From positions 1 through 64,000 of the forward strand of contig CANTUR010000538.1 in assembly GCA_947683625.1 (NCBI GenBank): a stretch of 64,000 bases of DNA, in the 5' to 3' direction. Of this stretch, positions 1 through 11,189 are shown one piece after another. The DNA comes from Mallotus nudiflorus. Taxonomy: Eukaryota > Streptophyta > Magnoliopsida > Malpighiales > Euphorbiaceae. Below the pieces are notes generated by a model. The model was not told the DNA's origin. It did no database searches and worked only from the letters and a program-made list of their open reading frames with translations. Position numbers and translations under genes: made by a program. Each line of letters begins with the position of its first letter. The stretch's first letter is position 1.

Positions 1-1965
1 AAAGAAAAAATTTGTAAAAAATTTATAATATGTAAAAAATATGTATTCAATTTATTATAAAGAGATAGTTTAAATAATAAAAAATGTTAATTTTATAAAA
101 ATATAATACTTTTCAATAATTTTTAATGTTATAGTTAAATAATAAAAAAATATTTTTTCTAAAAAAAATTTTCAGACAAAGATGATAATTTTTGCAAATA
201 ATTGAAATCAAAATAAATAAATAAAATTAATGCGGTGTTCTTCTCCACATGCAAGGGAACTGAATTTTCTCTTGGGAGTAAATGGTACAAAAATTTGAAT
301 GGGCTTACAACAAAAAGTAATGCAAAAAAAAAAAAAAAGGAAAGAAAGGAAGACAGAAAGAAAAAAAAAAACGTGCCAGGGTAATTAAAGGTGCTGGAAC
401 ACATACAAAGGTTAAAAATGGAAATACACTCATTCAAACAGCTGTTGAATGGTAAATTTTAAATTTTGAGAAATATGAAAAACAGTCAAGGATTCCACAT
501 GTATTAAAAAAACAAAAAAAATATGAAAATCAATGAGTGAATGGTAGTATTTTAGCATTGTCATATATATTTTTGTTTGTAATTTATTTATTAGTTAATA
601 ATTTTAAACAGATATTTTGAACTTTAATTCATTATACAAGCATAAATTAATAAAATTAAATTTTAACTAATTTAATTTATTTATTACTATATTTATCATG
701 GACTACGCACAACTTTAATAAGCTTATAAAATATAAATTAAAATTTAAAATTAATTATTGATAATGAAGAAAGGAATTATTCAACGTAAAATTATAGTAT
801 ATACAACAAAAATTATAATTTCATTTTAATTAATAACATATTTAAATAATTATATTCAATATCTTCTATAAAATAAAACATATTTATTTTAATTATTTAA
901 AGGAAAAAAGACGAAACCACTATTTAATGGGCAAAAAAAAAACTGGGTTTATAAAATTGGGAAAATGGCATGTGCTTTAGCAGAGTCAGAGTACATCAAT
1001 TATTTAGTTTACCATTTTGAAATGACACATTCACGTGAATTTTTTGTACAAGTCCATACAAATATTTGGCCGTTTAAACCGGAAAAGAAATTTTAAAAAA
1101 AAAAGAAATAGTACTATTTAAACACAGAAAAAATAATGCAAAATGTAATAATTTGCTGAAATAAAAAAGGAAAGAAAAAGAGCTACTTTCCGATGAAATT
1201 TCATCCTTTATTTTAAACTTGGAAATTTCGTCATGATTGGAAGATTCTCTATACAGAGAACTTATCTTAAAGCACATTCCAAAGCTGAACCAATTTGGAT
1301 TAATTGATTTAAGTGTTGTTCAAGACATGTTCTTGCCTGCAAAAGCAAAATAAATTTGATGAGTTGGGTTTCTTTTTAATAAATATAATAATGGATTCAG
1401 GCATTAATTTACTATATTATAAAAAATTTGAAAATGGTAAAAAAATGTTTTACCATTTTATGGTATAAAAAATAAATTGATGACAGAATCCTTTTGCTTC
1501 AAAAAAAAAAAAAAATTGATGACCTTTTTAATATTATTGGCTTTTAGCATTTAAGTGTTTGTGATCTGTGAATAATTAAAATTTCAGATCAATTAATTAT
1601 TTTAATTTATTTTGACATAATTAAGCAAATTAAAGATGAGTTGATCAATTAAAATTTCAGAGCTGAATTTTTAATTGATCAACTCATCTTTAATTTGCTT
1701 AATTATGTCAAAATAAATGCAACTAATAACGTAAAAAAATAAAATGTATAATTCATTAATTAGTAGTATAATTAAAAAAAAAAATCTTTAAGTTGTCTTT
1801 CTTTTTTGGAAATATTAAGATGTCTTTCTTTTTGATCATAAGTACCACCTCTTTGATAAAACGTTGATGAAATAAGACCAATATCTCAAAGCTCTCGAAC
1901 ATTTGTGAGAATAGATAACAAAGGGTTACTAAATTTTAATAATTTTCAAAGTGAAAAAGAAATTT
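1..1965. other. AT-rich intergenic DNA, no gene seen
   Basis: Very AT-rich sequence with many A and T runs and no reading frame resembling a known protein. The short open frames here are low-complexity translations of poly-A and poly-T tracts. The only structured item is the palindrome at 1606-1717, listed separately. The stretch ends at the target-site duplication of the LTR retrotransposon that begins at 1971. Confidence 0.6.
1606..1717. repeat. Near-perfect 112-bp palindrome (foldback)
   Basis: Two arms of about 55 bases are exact reverse complements except for one mismatch near the centre, meeting at an AGCT core with almost no loop. The left arm starts at 1606 (TTTATTTTGACATAATTAAG) and the right arm ends at 1717. 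DNA or RNA from it could form a long hairpin. A diverged copy of the inner part (AATTAAAATTTCAGATCAAT) lies just upstream at about 1575-1594. It may be a foldback MITE remnant; I could not define a target-site duplication. Confidence 0.8.
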
Positions 1966-2681
1966 AATAGTATAAGTAGTGGGATTTAGCGTGCGCTCAA
2001 TTGTTTGGCAACTACAGCACTGTGTGAACTCGATGCCTACTAGAAAATAAAATATAGGTCTTGGACCTATTCGGAGATGGAGTCGCAATTCGGATAAAAG
2101 CCGAGATACACTGTACAACAATTGAATCCTACAGAGGTTCCCAGAAGCCGTCATTAGAGATCGGGTTCGAAAACTGAATATGAGCATTTAAATGCTCATC
2201 CAACCTTGCGGTTGGCCTCTGTTTGTCTTTTGCGTTTTATTACCATTTAATTATTTCCTCATTTACCTTCAAAGTTGCACTTGCCTTCATTTACTTTCCA
2301 AATTTTATAGTTAAGTCCAAGTTTGCATATTAATCCAATTTCATGCTTTTGAGTCCCAATGATCAACAAAAATAAAATAAATAATAATTTACAACCATAT
2401 ATTAAAAATCAAATGGGAGAAAGGGATTAAAGATTACAACGCTTTCATTATACAAAACATAATAGAATAAACAGAAAATAAACCAAAATAAATAAAAAAT
2501 AAACAGAAGTAAAAATAATAATAAGCACACAAATATTTAACTAAGCTAGATAATAAAATAATTGTACAAAAAAGACTGAAAATATAGAAATATGAAAATA
2601 CATAAAAATAAAACTAACAGTAAAAACAAAAAAATAAAAATAAAATATAAAATATAAAAATAAAAATAAAAAATGAGAAGA

Positions 2682-2706
2682 GGCGTCGCCCATAAGAGCG
2701 ACGCCT
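2682..2706. repeat. Small GC-rich hairpin at the virus/LTR junction
   Basis: GGCGTCGC and GCGACGCC are exact reverse complements separated by about 9 bases. This is the last stretch that still aligns with the other LTR (about 16705-16735) before virus-like sequence starts, so it marks the left junction of the viral insertion. Confidence 0.6.
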
Positions 2707-2771
2707 TGTTTTTGCATAAGGTGGAATTGTTATAATTCATATGAAGATTGAAAGAAAAGAAATTCTTAAAC

Positions 2772-3089
2772 ATGACAGAACCAGAAAGCTCTTCTGTTCC
2801 CTCTTCTACTCCCTCTGTAATATGTGATTATAAGTATATGCCAACCAAGTCTGTTGTCGTTACCCTATCACCCCCCATCAACCAAACCACCCAGAAAAAG
2901 ACCGACTACTTGTATGAATTTACTTACCTTCCTGAAGATCAAAAGATTGAAGAATCAAAATTCCCCCTGTTGAACCCTTATGATGCCTTTTCAAAATCCA
3001 AAATAAACTGGAAACAATCTTTTAAAGCTCTTGTAAACCGACCCACTTCCTCTATAAAAGAATATGTTCAAGCCTCCAGCTTTGATTAA
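2772..3089 (+). pseudogene. Caulimovirid polyprotein, N-terminal segment before the first stop
   Basis: The first ATG in frame is at 2772. The frame can also be opened from a TTG at 2748, but ATG is the sensible start. The roughly 105-residue product begins with a Ser/Pro-rich stretch and has no recognisable fold of its own. It lies in the same frame as the movement-protein segment, from which it is separated only by the ochre codon at 3087-3089, and the sequence between them stays open. It is therefore the amino end of the viral polyprotein rather than a separate gene. Codon use and composition match the downstream viral frame. Confidence 0.75.
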
Positions 3090-6000
3090 CACCATATACC
3101 AACCTCTCAGACAAAACAATTTGTGACCTTAGAAATTCCTCCAGAATTTCTAAGAACTTGGCTAAACCAGGGATACACTCATATCCACTTTGGAGCTATA
3201 AGGTTAGGACTCTCCTACCATGGCAGAGCAGGGCAACCTGTTTTCTCTAGGATCGCTCTTTTGGATTCTAGATATAAACAGTATCAACATGCTGTAATTG
3301 GGACCGTAGAGACATCTTTAAATGCTGGCTCAGTATTCTTTACATTTTTCCCAAATTATAATCTGACCCTTTCTGATCCCCATGCCTTGACAGCTTTAAA
3401 AGTCCAACTCCAAATCCTTGGTGCTGAACAAATTTCCACAGCCAAAGTAGCCACCCTTCACTACCAAATTGTCTACCGTCTCCAAAATCATGCTATCAAC
3501 TTGTCACTACCATGTGTCCAAAATGATGCTTTGTTCATAAAAGCAGACTCTCATAATACTCCCACGTGCATTCACACACCCAAACAACTTTCTAGGAATG
3601 ATTTGTTAAAATTATTCCCAGAAAAGTGGATCACCAATTATGAGAAGTTGCATGAGACAGTGGAGCCAATTCAAGGTACAGACCCTGTGCATATCAAAAA
3701 ATCTGATGGATCAGTTAATACGATCTTTAGGAGAAAACAAGAGACTCCTACATTTTTTAATACACAGTTCATGATCAATCCTTGGGATCCAGAAGATAAT
3801 ATCCCTGTAGCCTCTTTTGATAATTTTGGAAGACCAGTCTATGCTTTTAAGCGTAATGGTCACTGTTATTTTGATTATTGTGATTGTGATGATTGTTATG
3901 CTGCATCCTACTTTGATGATGATGAGAAGAAAAAGGAAAAGAAGAAGTCTCCAGGAAAATATAGTGAAAAGGAATTCAGAAGAAGATATGAAGATGGAGA
4001 TTCAAGCATCTGCACTCTGGGACAACCTTCAGGAAAATATGATTATCTTGTATCATATTCTCCTCCTGCTTGGTACAAACCACCAGCTACTCAAAATATT
4101 CCTCCTGAACCTTGCAAACCTCAAATACCTCCGTCCCAGCCAAAAGCTAAGTCAGCTCCTCTCCCATGTTACAAAAAAGCTTTGAAATGGGTAAGAAAAG
4201 AAAACTCAGCTGAGATCCAAAAGCCAAAGTCTTTACCCCAAATCTGTATGTTCCAACCCACAGATTTTCCTCCTTTAACCAAAGAAACAAAAAACCAAAT
4301 TACCATGCAACCTTTTATCCTGGAATCAAACATTGTTGATGCAGATGGCAGACCTAGACAAACAACTCCGACTGAAGTAGTAGTCAACTGGCAGACACAA
4401 AATGCTTGTGCTCAAAATCAAAAACTGAAGCTTATTAAAGAAAAGATTGATGGAGTTACTGAACATATGAATTTAGCAGAAAAAAAGTTCCAGGCCTTTG
4501 AAAAACGAATGACAGCCGTTCATACAGAATTACAAAGACAGATAGAGATGAAGCACCAGGAACTTATGCGAATCATCAGCAACAAAGGCACATTGAATAG
4601 CATTCAAATGAAAGAAACAGAAATTTTAAACTTAAAAGCCCAGGTTGACCAACTTGAAAAGGATCTTAAAAGAAAGAAAGAAGAGTTGTCCTCACAAACC
4701 TCTTCAAAATCCTTCTCTTCAGATCCTTTGGGTCTTTTGTACAGCCCTTATTCAATTCCCAGTTCACCATACACAGCCTTTTCCACCCAATCTTTATTTC
4801 CTGCACCAACAGCCCCTTTGAATATTCCTCCAAATTTTCAAGGATTCAAATCCTCATCAAAAACCCCCTCTCAAACACAGTCCTCTGATGAAACAACAGC
4901 AAAGAAAGGAAAAACAGTCCATTTCTCTCAAACTGAGAAACCTAAAACAACACCTTCTGAATCATTACCCAAAAATACCTCACCAACCTCATCACTAAAA
5001 GAGCCAGAACACCCTCTAATGATGGTGAATCCTATCTCTTCCTTTTTGGAAAAATGTGCTGAAAATGTCATGCCCAGCTTTTCAATTGAATCTGATTCAA
5101 AAGAAAGTCCATCTTCTGAATCTTCAGAAAGTGACTCTGATTCGGATTATGAAATACCCTACCAATTGATGGCTGATGATGCTACATCTTCTAGAGGACC
5201 TCAAGTTGAAGAAGTTGATGATCCAGAAGAAGAATTTGAACAGCCCAGAACACCACAGCCAAATTCGCAGATAAATTTCAAAAAAAATACTGGAAATTAC
5301 TTCACCCTGGATGATGTTCCTCCTTCACAATACAGGAATAGATTTCTGGAATTTAGAGCATGGATAGCTGGACAAATGCTTATTCCTGGAGCAGAAATCA
5401 GGGTTGTTATTGAAACATTTCTTGCAAAAATGGTGGGAAAGCTAGCAAACTGGTATGCTTCTCTCAATGCTTATGCTAGAACCCAGTTGATGGATGCCAC
5501 ATCACCAGAAGATTTCCTAGGACTCTTGCATTATGAGTTCTTAGGAAAATGGGATGATGATCTTGAAGTTGCACGAAAGGAGTATTACCAGATGAAATGT
5601 TGTTCACTACAAAGAAAAGACCTAGAAAGACATTTCCAAAATATGTCTACTAGATTTTACCTGTTAGGAGGCACTGCTAATCCTGATTTAAAACAAGCCT
5701 TTTTGGCTTCTATTCCTGAGATTCTTGCCTCTCGAATGTTTTTAATCCTTCAACAATCAAATTACAAAGTTGGAGATGTGCCAATGGGACATTTGTATCA
5801 GATCATGATTCAGGCTCATACACAGTTATGTGATCAAAGGAAGATGATTAAACTGTATCTGGGCAGTAAGAAGAATCCTTTGGGAAAACTTTCATGTGAC
5901 AGGCCTGATTTGCAGATCAAATGCAAAGATACTGATGTTTGCATTTGTCCATCAAAGAAGAAGAAACATTTCTTCAAACTGAAGAAGAAAGGGAAAAGAT

Positions 6001-7610
6001 CCAAGTTTAAGAAGTGGAAGTATTACAAGAAGAAAAAGTTCCGTGGCAAGAAAAAAACTGACAGATGCTACATCTGTGGGAAAAGGGGTCATTTTGCAAA
6101 AAACTGCCCTTCAAAAACAAAGAAGACTGAGCAAATGATTCAACAAATTCAGCAGATCACTAAAGTAGATTTGAATGATGCTGATCTTGAGTCTCTCTTT
6201 TCAGAAGAAGAAGAAGCTTCACCAGAATGTGTTTTTGCTATAGGCCAAGAGGCAGACTTAGAAATTTCCAGCTCTGAAACAGAGTCCTGGAATGACCAAT
6301 TTTTAATTGGTGGTGATAATAGAGACATGATAGCCCTAACTCATGAAAAACATCCAATACCTTTGTTCCTTATCCAAATTTACCCAACTAGTTATTCCAA
6401 ACCCATAAAACTTGTAGCCTTGATCGACACTGGAGCCAAAACTACCATTCTCAACCCAAAAGCCTTGCCTAAAGAATGTTGGAAACATCATTCTGAGTAT
6501 TTCTCTACAGCTAATGGAGAATTACTTGAAACTAGCCTTAAAACCAGACACCCAATAAAGATCCAATTCTTTCCAAATTGTTACACCTGGACACATGTTC
6601 TTGGATCTTCCTTACCTGGGAAAGATATTGTCATTGGCTTTGATGTCTATTGGAAAATGAAAGACTTGAGAATTCTTCCAAATGGACTCAAGTTCAAGAA
6701 ATACTTTCAACCATTCACCAATATTTCATCTATCCTTTTTGTTGACCAAACCATTTCTCAACCAAACCTTCAAACTATTCATGAGTTCTTATTAAGAGAA
6801 TGCAGTGCTCAGTCTCATACAGAGTTTCTTCAGAAATGCTCATCACCATTATGGAAAAATGAGGAGTTCTTCATCTCCTTACCTTTCAAACAAAATGAAG
6901 ATGTCAACCCAACAAAGGCAACTCATCCAGGAATGACTCCCTCTGATCTTAAATTGGCAATTGAAGAATGCAACCAATTGGAAGACCAAGGCCTAGTTGC
7001 TCCCACAAAATCAGAATGGGCATGCCAAGCTTTTTATGTAAACAAAAGATCAGAACAAGTTCGTGGGAAGAAAAGATTGGTGATCGACTATCAGCCTTTG
7101 AATTTCTTTCTCAGGGATGACAAATTCCCTTTGCCAAAAATTTCCTCATTATTTGCATTTTTGGCAGGAGCTAAAATCTTTTCAAAATTTGATTTGAAGG
7201 CTGGATTTTGGCAACTTGGAATCAAAGAGGAAGACAGATACAAAATGGGCTTTTGTATTCCAAACAGACACTATCAATGGAATGTGCTGCCTTTTGGACT
7301 CAAAGTAGCCCCATCACTATTCCAACGGGCTATGATCAAAATCTTTGAGCCCATCCTCTCCAGCGCTCTTGTTTATATTGATGATATTCTTTTATTTTCT
7401 GCAGATATAAAAGCCCATGAGAAACTGCTCCAACAGTTTGCTAATCTTGTACGACATTATGGTGTTATGCTTTCACCCACCAAAATGTTCATTAGTCAAA
7501 CAGAGATAGATTTTCTTGGAATGAAATTCAAAGAAGGGAAGTATCTTTCAGGTCCTTATGTTGCAACAGAACTGGATAAATTTCCAAAAGAAAATCTTTC
7601 TGTCAAATAA
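3090..7610 (+). pseudogene. Caulimovirid polyprotein: movement, capsid, protease, reverse transcriptase
   Basis: One open frame of about 1,500 codons. The GTG at 3123 is not a true start because the frame continues upstream. Domains: a 30K-type movement protein at about 3120-3560 (motif LLDSRY); a Cys-rich then Lys/Glu-rich segment at 3859-3960; a predicted coiled coil at 4413-4690; acidic Ser-rich linkers; a capsid core at about 5298-5870 followed by a very basic tract; a CCHC zinc knuckle at 6066-6107 (CYICGKRGHFAKNC); an aspartic protease with DTGA at 6426; and reverse transcriptase at about 6900-7607 with YIDD at 7374-7385. The catalytic motifs are intact. The frame ends at an in-frame TAA (7608-7610) inside the connection between RT and RNase H, where the similarity continues in the same frame. 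The polyprotein would have packaged and reverse-transcribed the viral genome. Confidence 0.92.
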
Positions 7611-8390
7611 ATCAGACAAGTTCTTGGCATTATCAATTATTTCAGGGATTTCATTCCTCACTTGACAAAGAAGACAGCCCCTCTCAGAGCTCTTCTAAGA
7701 AAGAATCCTCCACCATGGTCCTCAGAACAAACAGAAGCTTTTGAACAACTCAGAATTTGCACAAAGAATCTTCCTGATCTCCAGATTCCCTCCACAGGAA
7801 AAAGAATTCTTCAAACAGATGCAAGCGATCAATTTTGGGGAGCTATTCTTTTAGAAGAGGATGACAATAAGAAAAAACGGATTTATGCCCATGCTAGTGG
7901 AAAGTTCACAGACGCAGAATGCCATTATCACTCAACCTTTAAAGAGGTCTTTGCAGTTAAATATGGCATAAAAAAGTTCGAATTCCATCTAATTGGTCAT
8001 CATTTCAAAGTTGTGATGGACTGCTCATCATTTCCAAAAATGCTTGAATTCAAAGGAAAGACTCTGCCCCATCCTCAACTTCTCAGAATGAAAGAATGGT
8101 TCAGTAAGTATGACTTTGAAGTAGAACACATCAAAGGAGAGGATAACCTGTTACCAGATCTTTTAAGCAGACCACCTTTCTCTTGTGAAAAACCCTTTCA
8201 GCTAAAAGTTCTTCCTATGCTATATATGTATCAAACTATTAATGCCAACTTTCTTGAAAAAGGTATTCCTCCATCCTTACCATCACACATTTCCATGACC
8301 ATCCTTAATCAAAAGGCAAGAACTCAAATTTTTGAACTTCAATCCGGACTAATAAGAAAATATGGGTTAGATTTTTTTTTTACAAATTAG
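7611..8390 (+). pseudogene. Caulimovirid RT connection and RNase H segment
   Basis: This continues the polyprotein in the same frame after the stop at 7608. The first codons still match the RT thumb/connection, so an ATG start inside this piece would be artificial. The RNase H domain spans about 7800-8180: TDAS near 7815, then HYHSTFKE, MDCSSFPKML and the closing DLLSRP, all characteristic of caulimovirid RNase H. RNase H removes the RNA template during reverse transcription. The frame ends at TAG 8388-8390 shortly after a run of ten T (8372-8381). The C-terminal region continues in another frame, so the run marks a one-base slip. Confidence 0.9.
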
Positions 8391-9259
8391 GCTTTCATCC
8401 TATCTATCCTTTCACCTGTATTTTCAGCTTCCTAAACCAAAGTCCTGGAAACCAATTTTATTGGCCTCCTGAATTGTTAATCCTGTTTTGGTATCTTTGT
8501 CATCTATATTGGATCTCATTTGATCTTCAACCATTAAAGCTTGCAAGGTATATCAGCCTGCTTGAGAAGAATGAAGGTCTGAATCCACATTTGTCAACAT
8601 TTCTCAAATGGTTCCAGAATTTGTCAAGATGGAAATATTATTTGACAAATGAAGCTTATACTCAACATGTGGCACCTCCTCTCGAATGTCATACTATCAT
8701 CACCTTCAAAAGAACTTTCTTCAAAGCTAAAGGTGTTTTCACTGATGTACCATGTTTTAATATCTATGGGACTTATAGACACTCAATGATGCACTATATA
8801 ACCATAGATACCACAGATCCTTCACCATGGAGAGAATTTCAAAGACACATGTTCGAGAAAAATGGTATTATTCCAAAGGAGATATGGCCAAAGATATCTG
8901 ATGATGCCCCATGGGAAATATTTCCTCCTGATTATGGGAAACAGCTGTTAGCAGACAAAGAATATTGGGAAAAGACACAAAGGACTACATCAATCCCGTC
9001 TCACATGCAAATTGATGATCCTTATCAAGCCAGCTCATCTGATCCTTAGCAAGACAGCTTATCTGATCCTTATCAAGCCATCTCATCTGCAGAACAGATA
9101 TGGTTAAACTCTTTCAAATCAAATAATTCAGAGGACCCACGCATGCCAATAGCAGGACACTCACAAGATCCTGATGAAGACTTTTACCATAGTGAAGACA
9201 GTGTTGAAGATAAGAATCTATCTCCAAGTCACGAGCCAATTAGTCATAAATGGTTGTAA
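8391..9259 (+). pseudogene. Caulimovirid polyprotein C-terminal region, function unknown
   Basis: The frame enters from the T run at 8372 and reads from about 8381 through the Trp/Tyr-rich segment and the ATG-less part to TAG at 9047-9049. It then stays open to a further TAA at 9257-9259. Similar extensions beyond RNase H occur in petuvirus- and florendovirus-like polyproteins or as a second ORF; their role is not known to me. The end of the frame contains three 24-bp tandem repeats (9017-9088), and the 9047 stop lies in the middle repeat. I cannot say whether the region was fused to the polyprotein or was a separate ORF. Confidence 0.7.
9017..9088 (+). repeat. Three 24-bp tandem repeats in the viral C-terminal frame
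   Basis: Three head-to-tail units start with GATCCTTATCAAG, GATCCTTAGCAAG and GATCCTTATCAAG and differ by a few bases. The unit is a multiple of three, so it adds eight residues per copy without breaking the frame. The middle unit carries a substitution that creates the TAG at 9047. Confidence 0.9.
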
Positions 9260-9361
9260 TTTAAAGATGTTACTTTTATCAGTGGATATCTATCCATGTT
9301 TGTCTGTTTATCTTTAGTTGTTTGTTTGCTTGTAGGCCTTCTTTTATCTCAGCTCCTTCTC

Positions 9362-9370
9362 TATATAAGG
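9362..9370 (+). promoter_or_regulatory. TATA box of the caulimovirid transcript promoter
   Basis: TATATAAGG follows a pyrimidine-rich stretch just after the end of the viral reading frame. This is the usual position of the promoter for the pregenomic RNA in this family. Transcription would start about 30 bases further on, near 9392. Confidence 0.7.
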
Positions 9371-9426
9371 AGCTTTCTGTCTTAGTTGAAAGGCAGAACC
9401 CCTCTTGTAAAAATTTTCAGAAGCTA

Positions 9427-9432
9427 AATAAA
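9427..9432 (+). terminator. Polyadenylation signal of the viral transcript
   Basis: AATAAA lies about 60 bases downstream of the TATA box. In plant pararetroviruses the signal sits just after the cap site, is skipped on the first pass and is used after the transcript has gone round the circle, giving a terminally redundant RNA. The arrangement here fits that plan. Confidence 0.65.
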
Positions 9433-10185
9433 CCATGGCCTTTTAAAAGTCTTTCTTCTTCTCTAGCAGTTAGATTATGAATTACAATTATTTCACCTAT
9501 CTAAATTAAGGAGTATGCTCTGTACTTGCCTCTATGAAGGATCTGGTACATCAGAAACTTAATTAAGAAAATGATCCAGTAACCAACTCTATTAAGATTA
9601 TAATTTATAGTTGTATAGATTATAAAAAGAGGACAGGCTGTCTGGCCGGAAATTGGTTGTGTGATGCTATAAGTACGGCTTTGGCTAGTCCATGATATAA
9701 TCTGTATAGCTATGAAATATAATTTTAATGGAGCTCTGGAAAATTGATGGCAAAGGGGCGATGGGCTCATGGCAAAAATAATAACAATAAAATATATGAA
9801 AACCATGCAAATCCAAACAATATTCACGTGAAAATTTGACTAATATATCAAATTTTAACCAACAAAATATACAGAAATATTCCTGTCATTCTACTGGTAC
9901 AGTGGCTGAAAAATGAACAAATTCAGAGTACAAAAATCTAATTATATGAATAGTAAATTTTGAAATAGCAAAAATACATGCAGTAATAAGACATTGAACT
10001 AAAACCATGTAAAATTTTGAGTAACACACCAAACAGGAGCAAACAAAATATATGGTCATTTTCGTGTCAATCTTCTGATGAAATGGCTAAAAGGAAAAAA
10101 AATTTTGAGCACAAAATTTTTTTCTTATGAATGGTGATATTGGTAATAGCAAAATAAAGAAAGTTAACTGTTAAAGTTTGTAGTA

Positions 10186-10806
10186 AGGCGATCGCCTCTT
10201 CGTAGAACAATCAAAGAGGCGATCGCCTCTTCGTAGAATAATCAAAAAGGTGATTGCTTGACCAACAAATGCAGACAACTCTCACAGATAATAAACTCAA
10301 TTTTCAAATAATCAATAACTAATGAAAATAAACAAAACTTACAATGAAATAAAAAATTTTCTCATGGACTTGATTTTTTGTACATCTGAATGCAAGGTTT
10401 TTCCCTTTTTCTTCTCAAGGATCAATTTCTTCCCAAAAAATCTTCCCTTTTTTCCAAAACCTCTTTTTTTGTGTTTCAAAACTTGCACTTTCTTCTCCCT
10501 CTCTAAACCTTTAAGATTTTTTCTCTCTATCAACCCCCAATTTTTTTTTCTTCTTTCTATGCACCCCTCTTTCCCCCTCCTCTTCTATGAACCCCTTATT
10601 TTCATTTTATATTTCCCTGACTTGATCCCTACTCCTACTCTCTTTATCATTACCATCCCCTTTTTTTAGCTCATAACTTTTCCCCAAAAACCAACTATTC
10701 TTGCTGTAATTACAGAGCAAGAATAGGTGGGGGCTCACCAACTTACTGTTTTTGATAAACGTCATTTAATATAGCAGCAAATGGACTGGTGAAGAGGCGA
10801 TCGCCT
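10186..10806. repeat. Cluster of AGGCGATCGCCT palindromes in the left LTR copy
   Basis: The 12-bp palindrome AGGCGATCGCCT occurs at 10186-10197, 10217-10228 and 10795-10806. The right LTR has matching copies at 17162-17173 (first base changed), 17182-17193, 17213-17224 (degraded) and 17593-17604. These GC-rich blocks stand out in an AT-rich LTR, and some have kept perfect symmetry while flanking bases diverged. Confidence 0.85.
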
Positions 10807-11038
10807 CTTTGGCTTATAGGTTTGGGCCTTTTGAGCTAAATAGTTTGGGTTTGGAGTTATGTTTGGATGGGTTTAGGTTTTTTGGGCATAGGCTCTTAGG
10901 TCCATTCTCAAAAAGATTTCGGGCTTCACTTGCATTCAAGTTTCGAGTTTTCTCATCATCGGGCTTAATAACGGGCCGATCAAACTAAGCATCCCTAATT
11001 CATCCCCTAACACTGGCTGACCGAATCGGGTGTCTACA

Positions 11039-11057
11039 GTTTGCCCCCTGATTTTTT
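11039..11057 (-). promoter_or_regulatory. Candidate polypurine tract of the gag-only element
   Basis: Read on the minus strand, a run of A and G (AAAAAATCAGGGGGCAAAC) abuts the LTR start. That is where plus-strand DNA synthesis is primed in LTR retrotransposons, and it supports the minus-strand orientation. Confidence 0.6.
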
Positions 11058-11189
11058 AAAAAATCAAATGCATGCAATGACCATTTTTTAAAAAATCACA
11101 TGCACAACAAAAAATAAATAATAAGATGAGCAACATACCTGACTCTCAGGTTTTACTCAAGAAATGAGTTCTTCAATTCTAAAATGTGA

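Larger units (their letters stand above)
2707..9754 (+). mobile_element. Endogenous caulimovirid (plant pararetrovirus), near genome-length
   Basis: About 7.05 kb interrupts the LTR. In order it holds a movement-protein domain, a long low-complexity and coiled-coil linker, a capsid region with a zinc knuckle, an aspartic protease, reverse transcriptase, RNase H, a C-terminal region, a TATA box, a polyadenylation signal and a leader-like tail. This one-polyprotein order with 30K-type movement protein and caulimovirid RT/RNase H is known from petuviruses and florendoviruses; assignment to family Caulimoviridae is firm, to genus tentative. The copy starts and ends within the leader, so it looks like one permuted circle opened there. 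Lesions: stops at 3087, 7608 and 9047, and a frameshift in the T run at 8372-8381. No integrase is present, as expected for this family. Confidence 0.9.
1971..11038 (-). repeat. Left LTR copy (3' LTR of the minus-strand element), split by the pararetrovirus
   Basis: Two blocks, 1971 to about 2706 and about 9755 to 11038, align in order with the uninterrupted LTR at 16032-17828. They share the start (TATAAGTAGTGGGATTTAGCG against TGTAAGCGGCGAGGTTTAGCG) and the end (TGTCTACA against TATCTACA). The 7-kb gap between the blocks is exactly the endogenous caulimovirid. The first base pair of the LTR has drifted from TG to TA. Divergence from the other LTR is visible throughout, so the insertion is not recent. 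Confidence 0.85.

Noticed and set aside
159..437. Open frame on the minus strand rich in Phe and Leu
   Set aside because: Translation of poly-A tracts; no domain, start context or conservation. Similar low-complexity frames occur at 1074, 2546, 10322, 13645 and 16502.
3817..4185. Plus-strand frame of 122 codons
   Set aside because: Lies wholly inside the caulimovirid polyprotein in another frame; its Met/Ile/Val runs are shifted reading of the Asp/Lys-rich segment.
10339..10533. Lys-rich minus-strand frame, with a relative at 17343-17579
   Set aside because: Both are the same pyrimidine-rich part of the two LTR copies read on the other strand, not genes.
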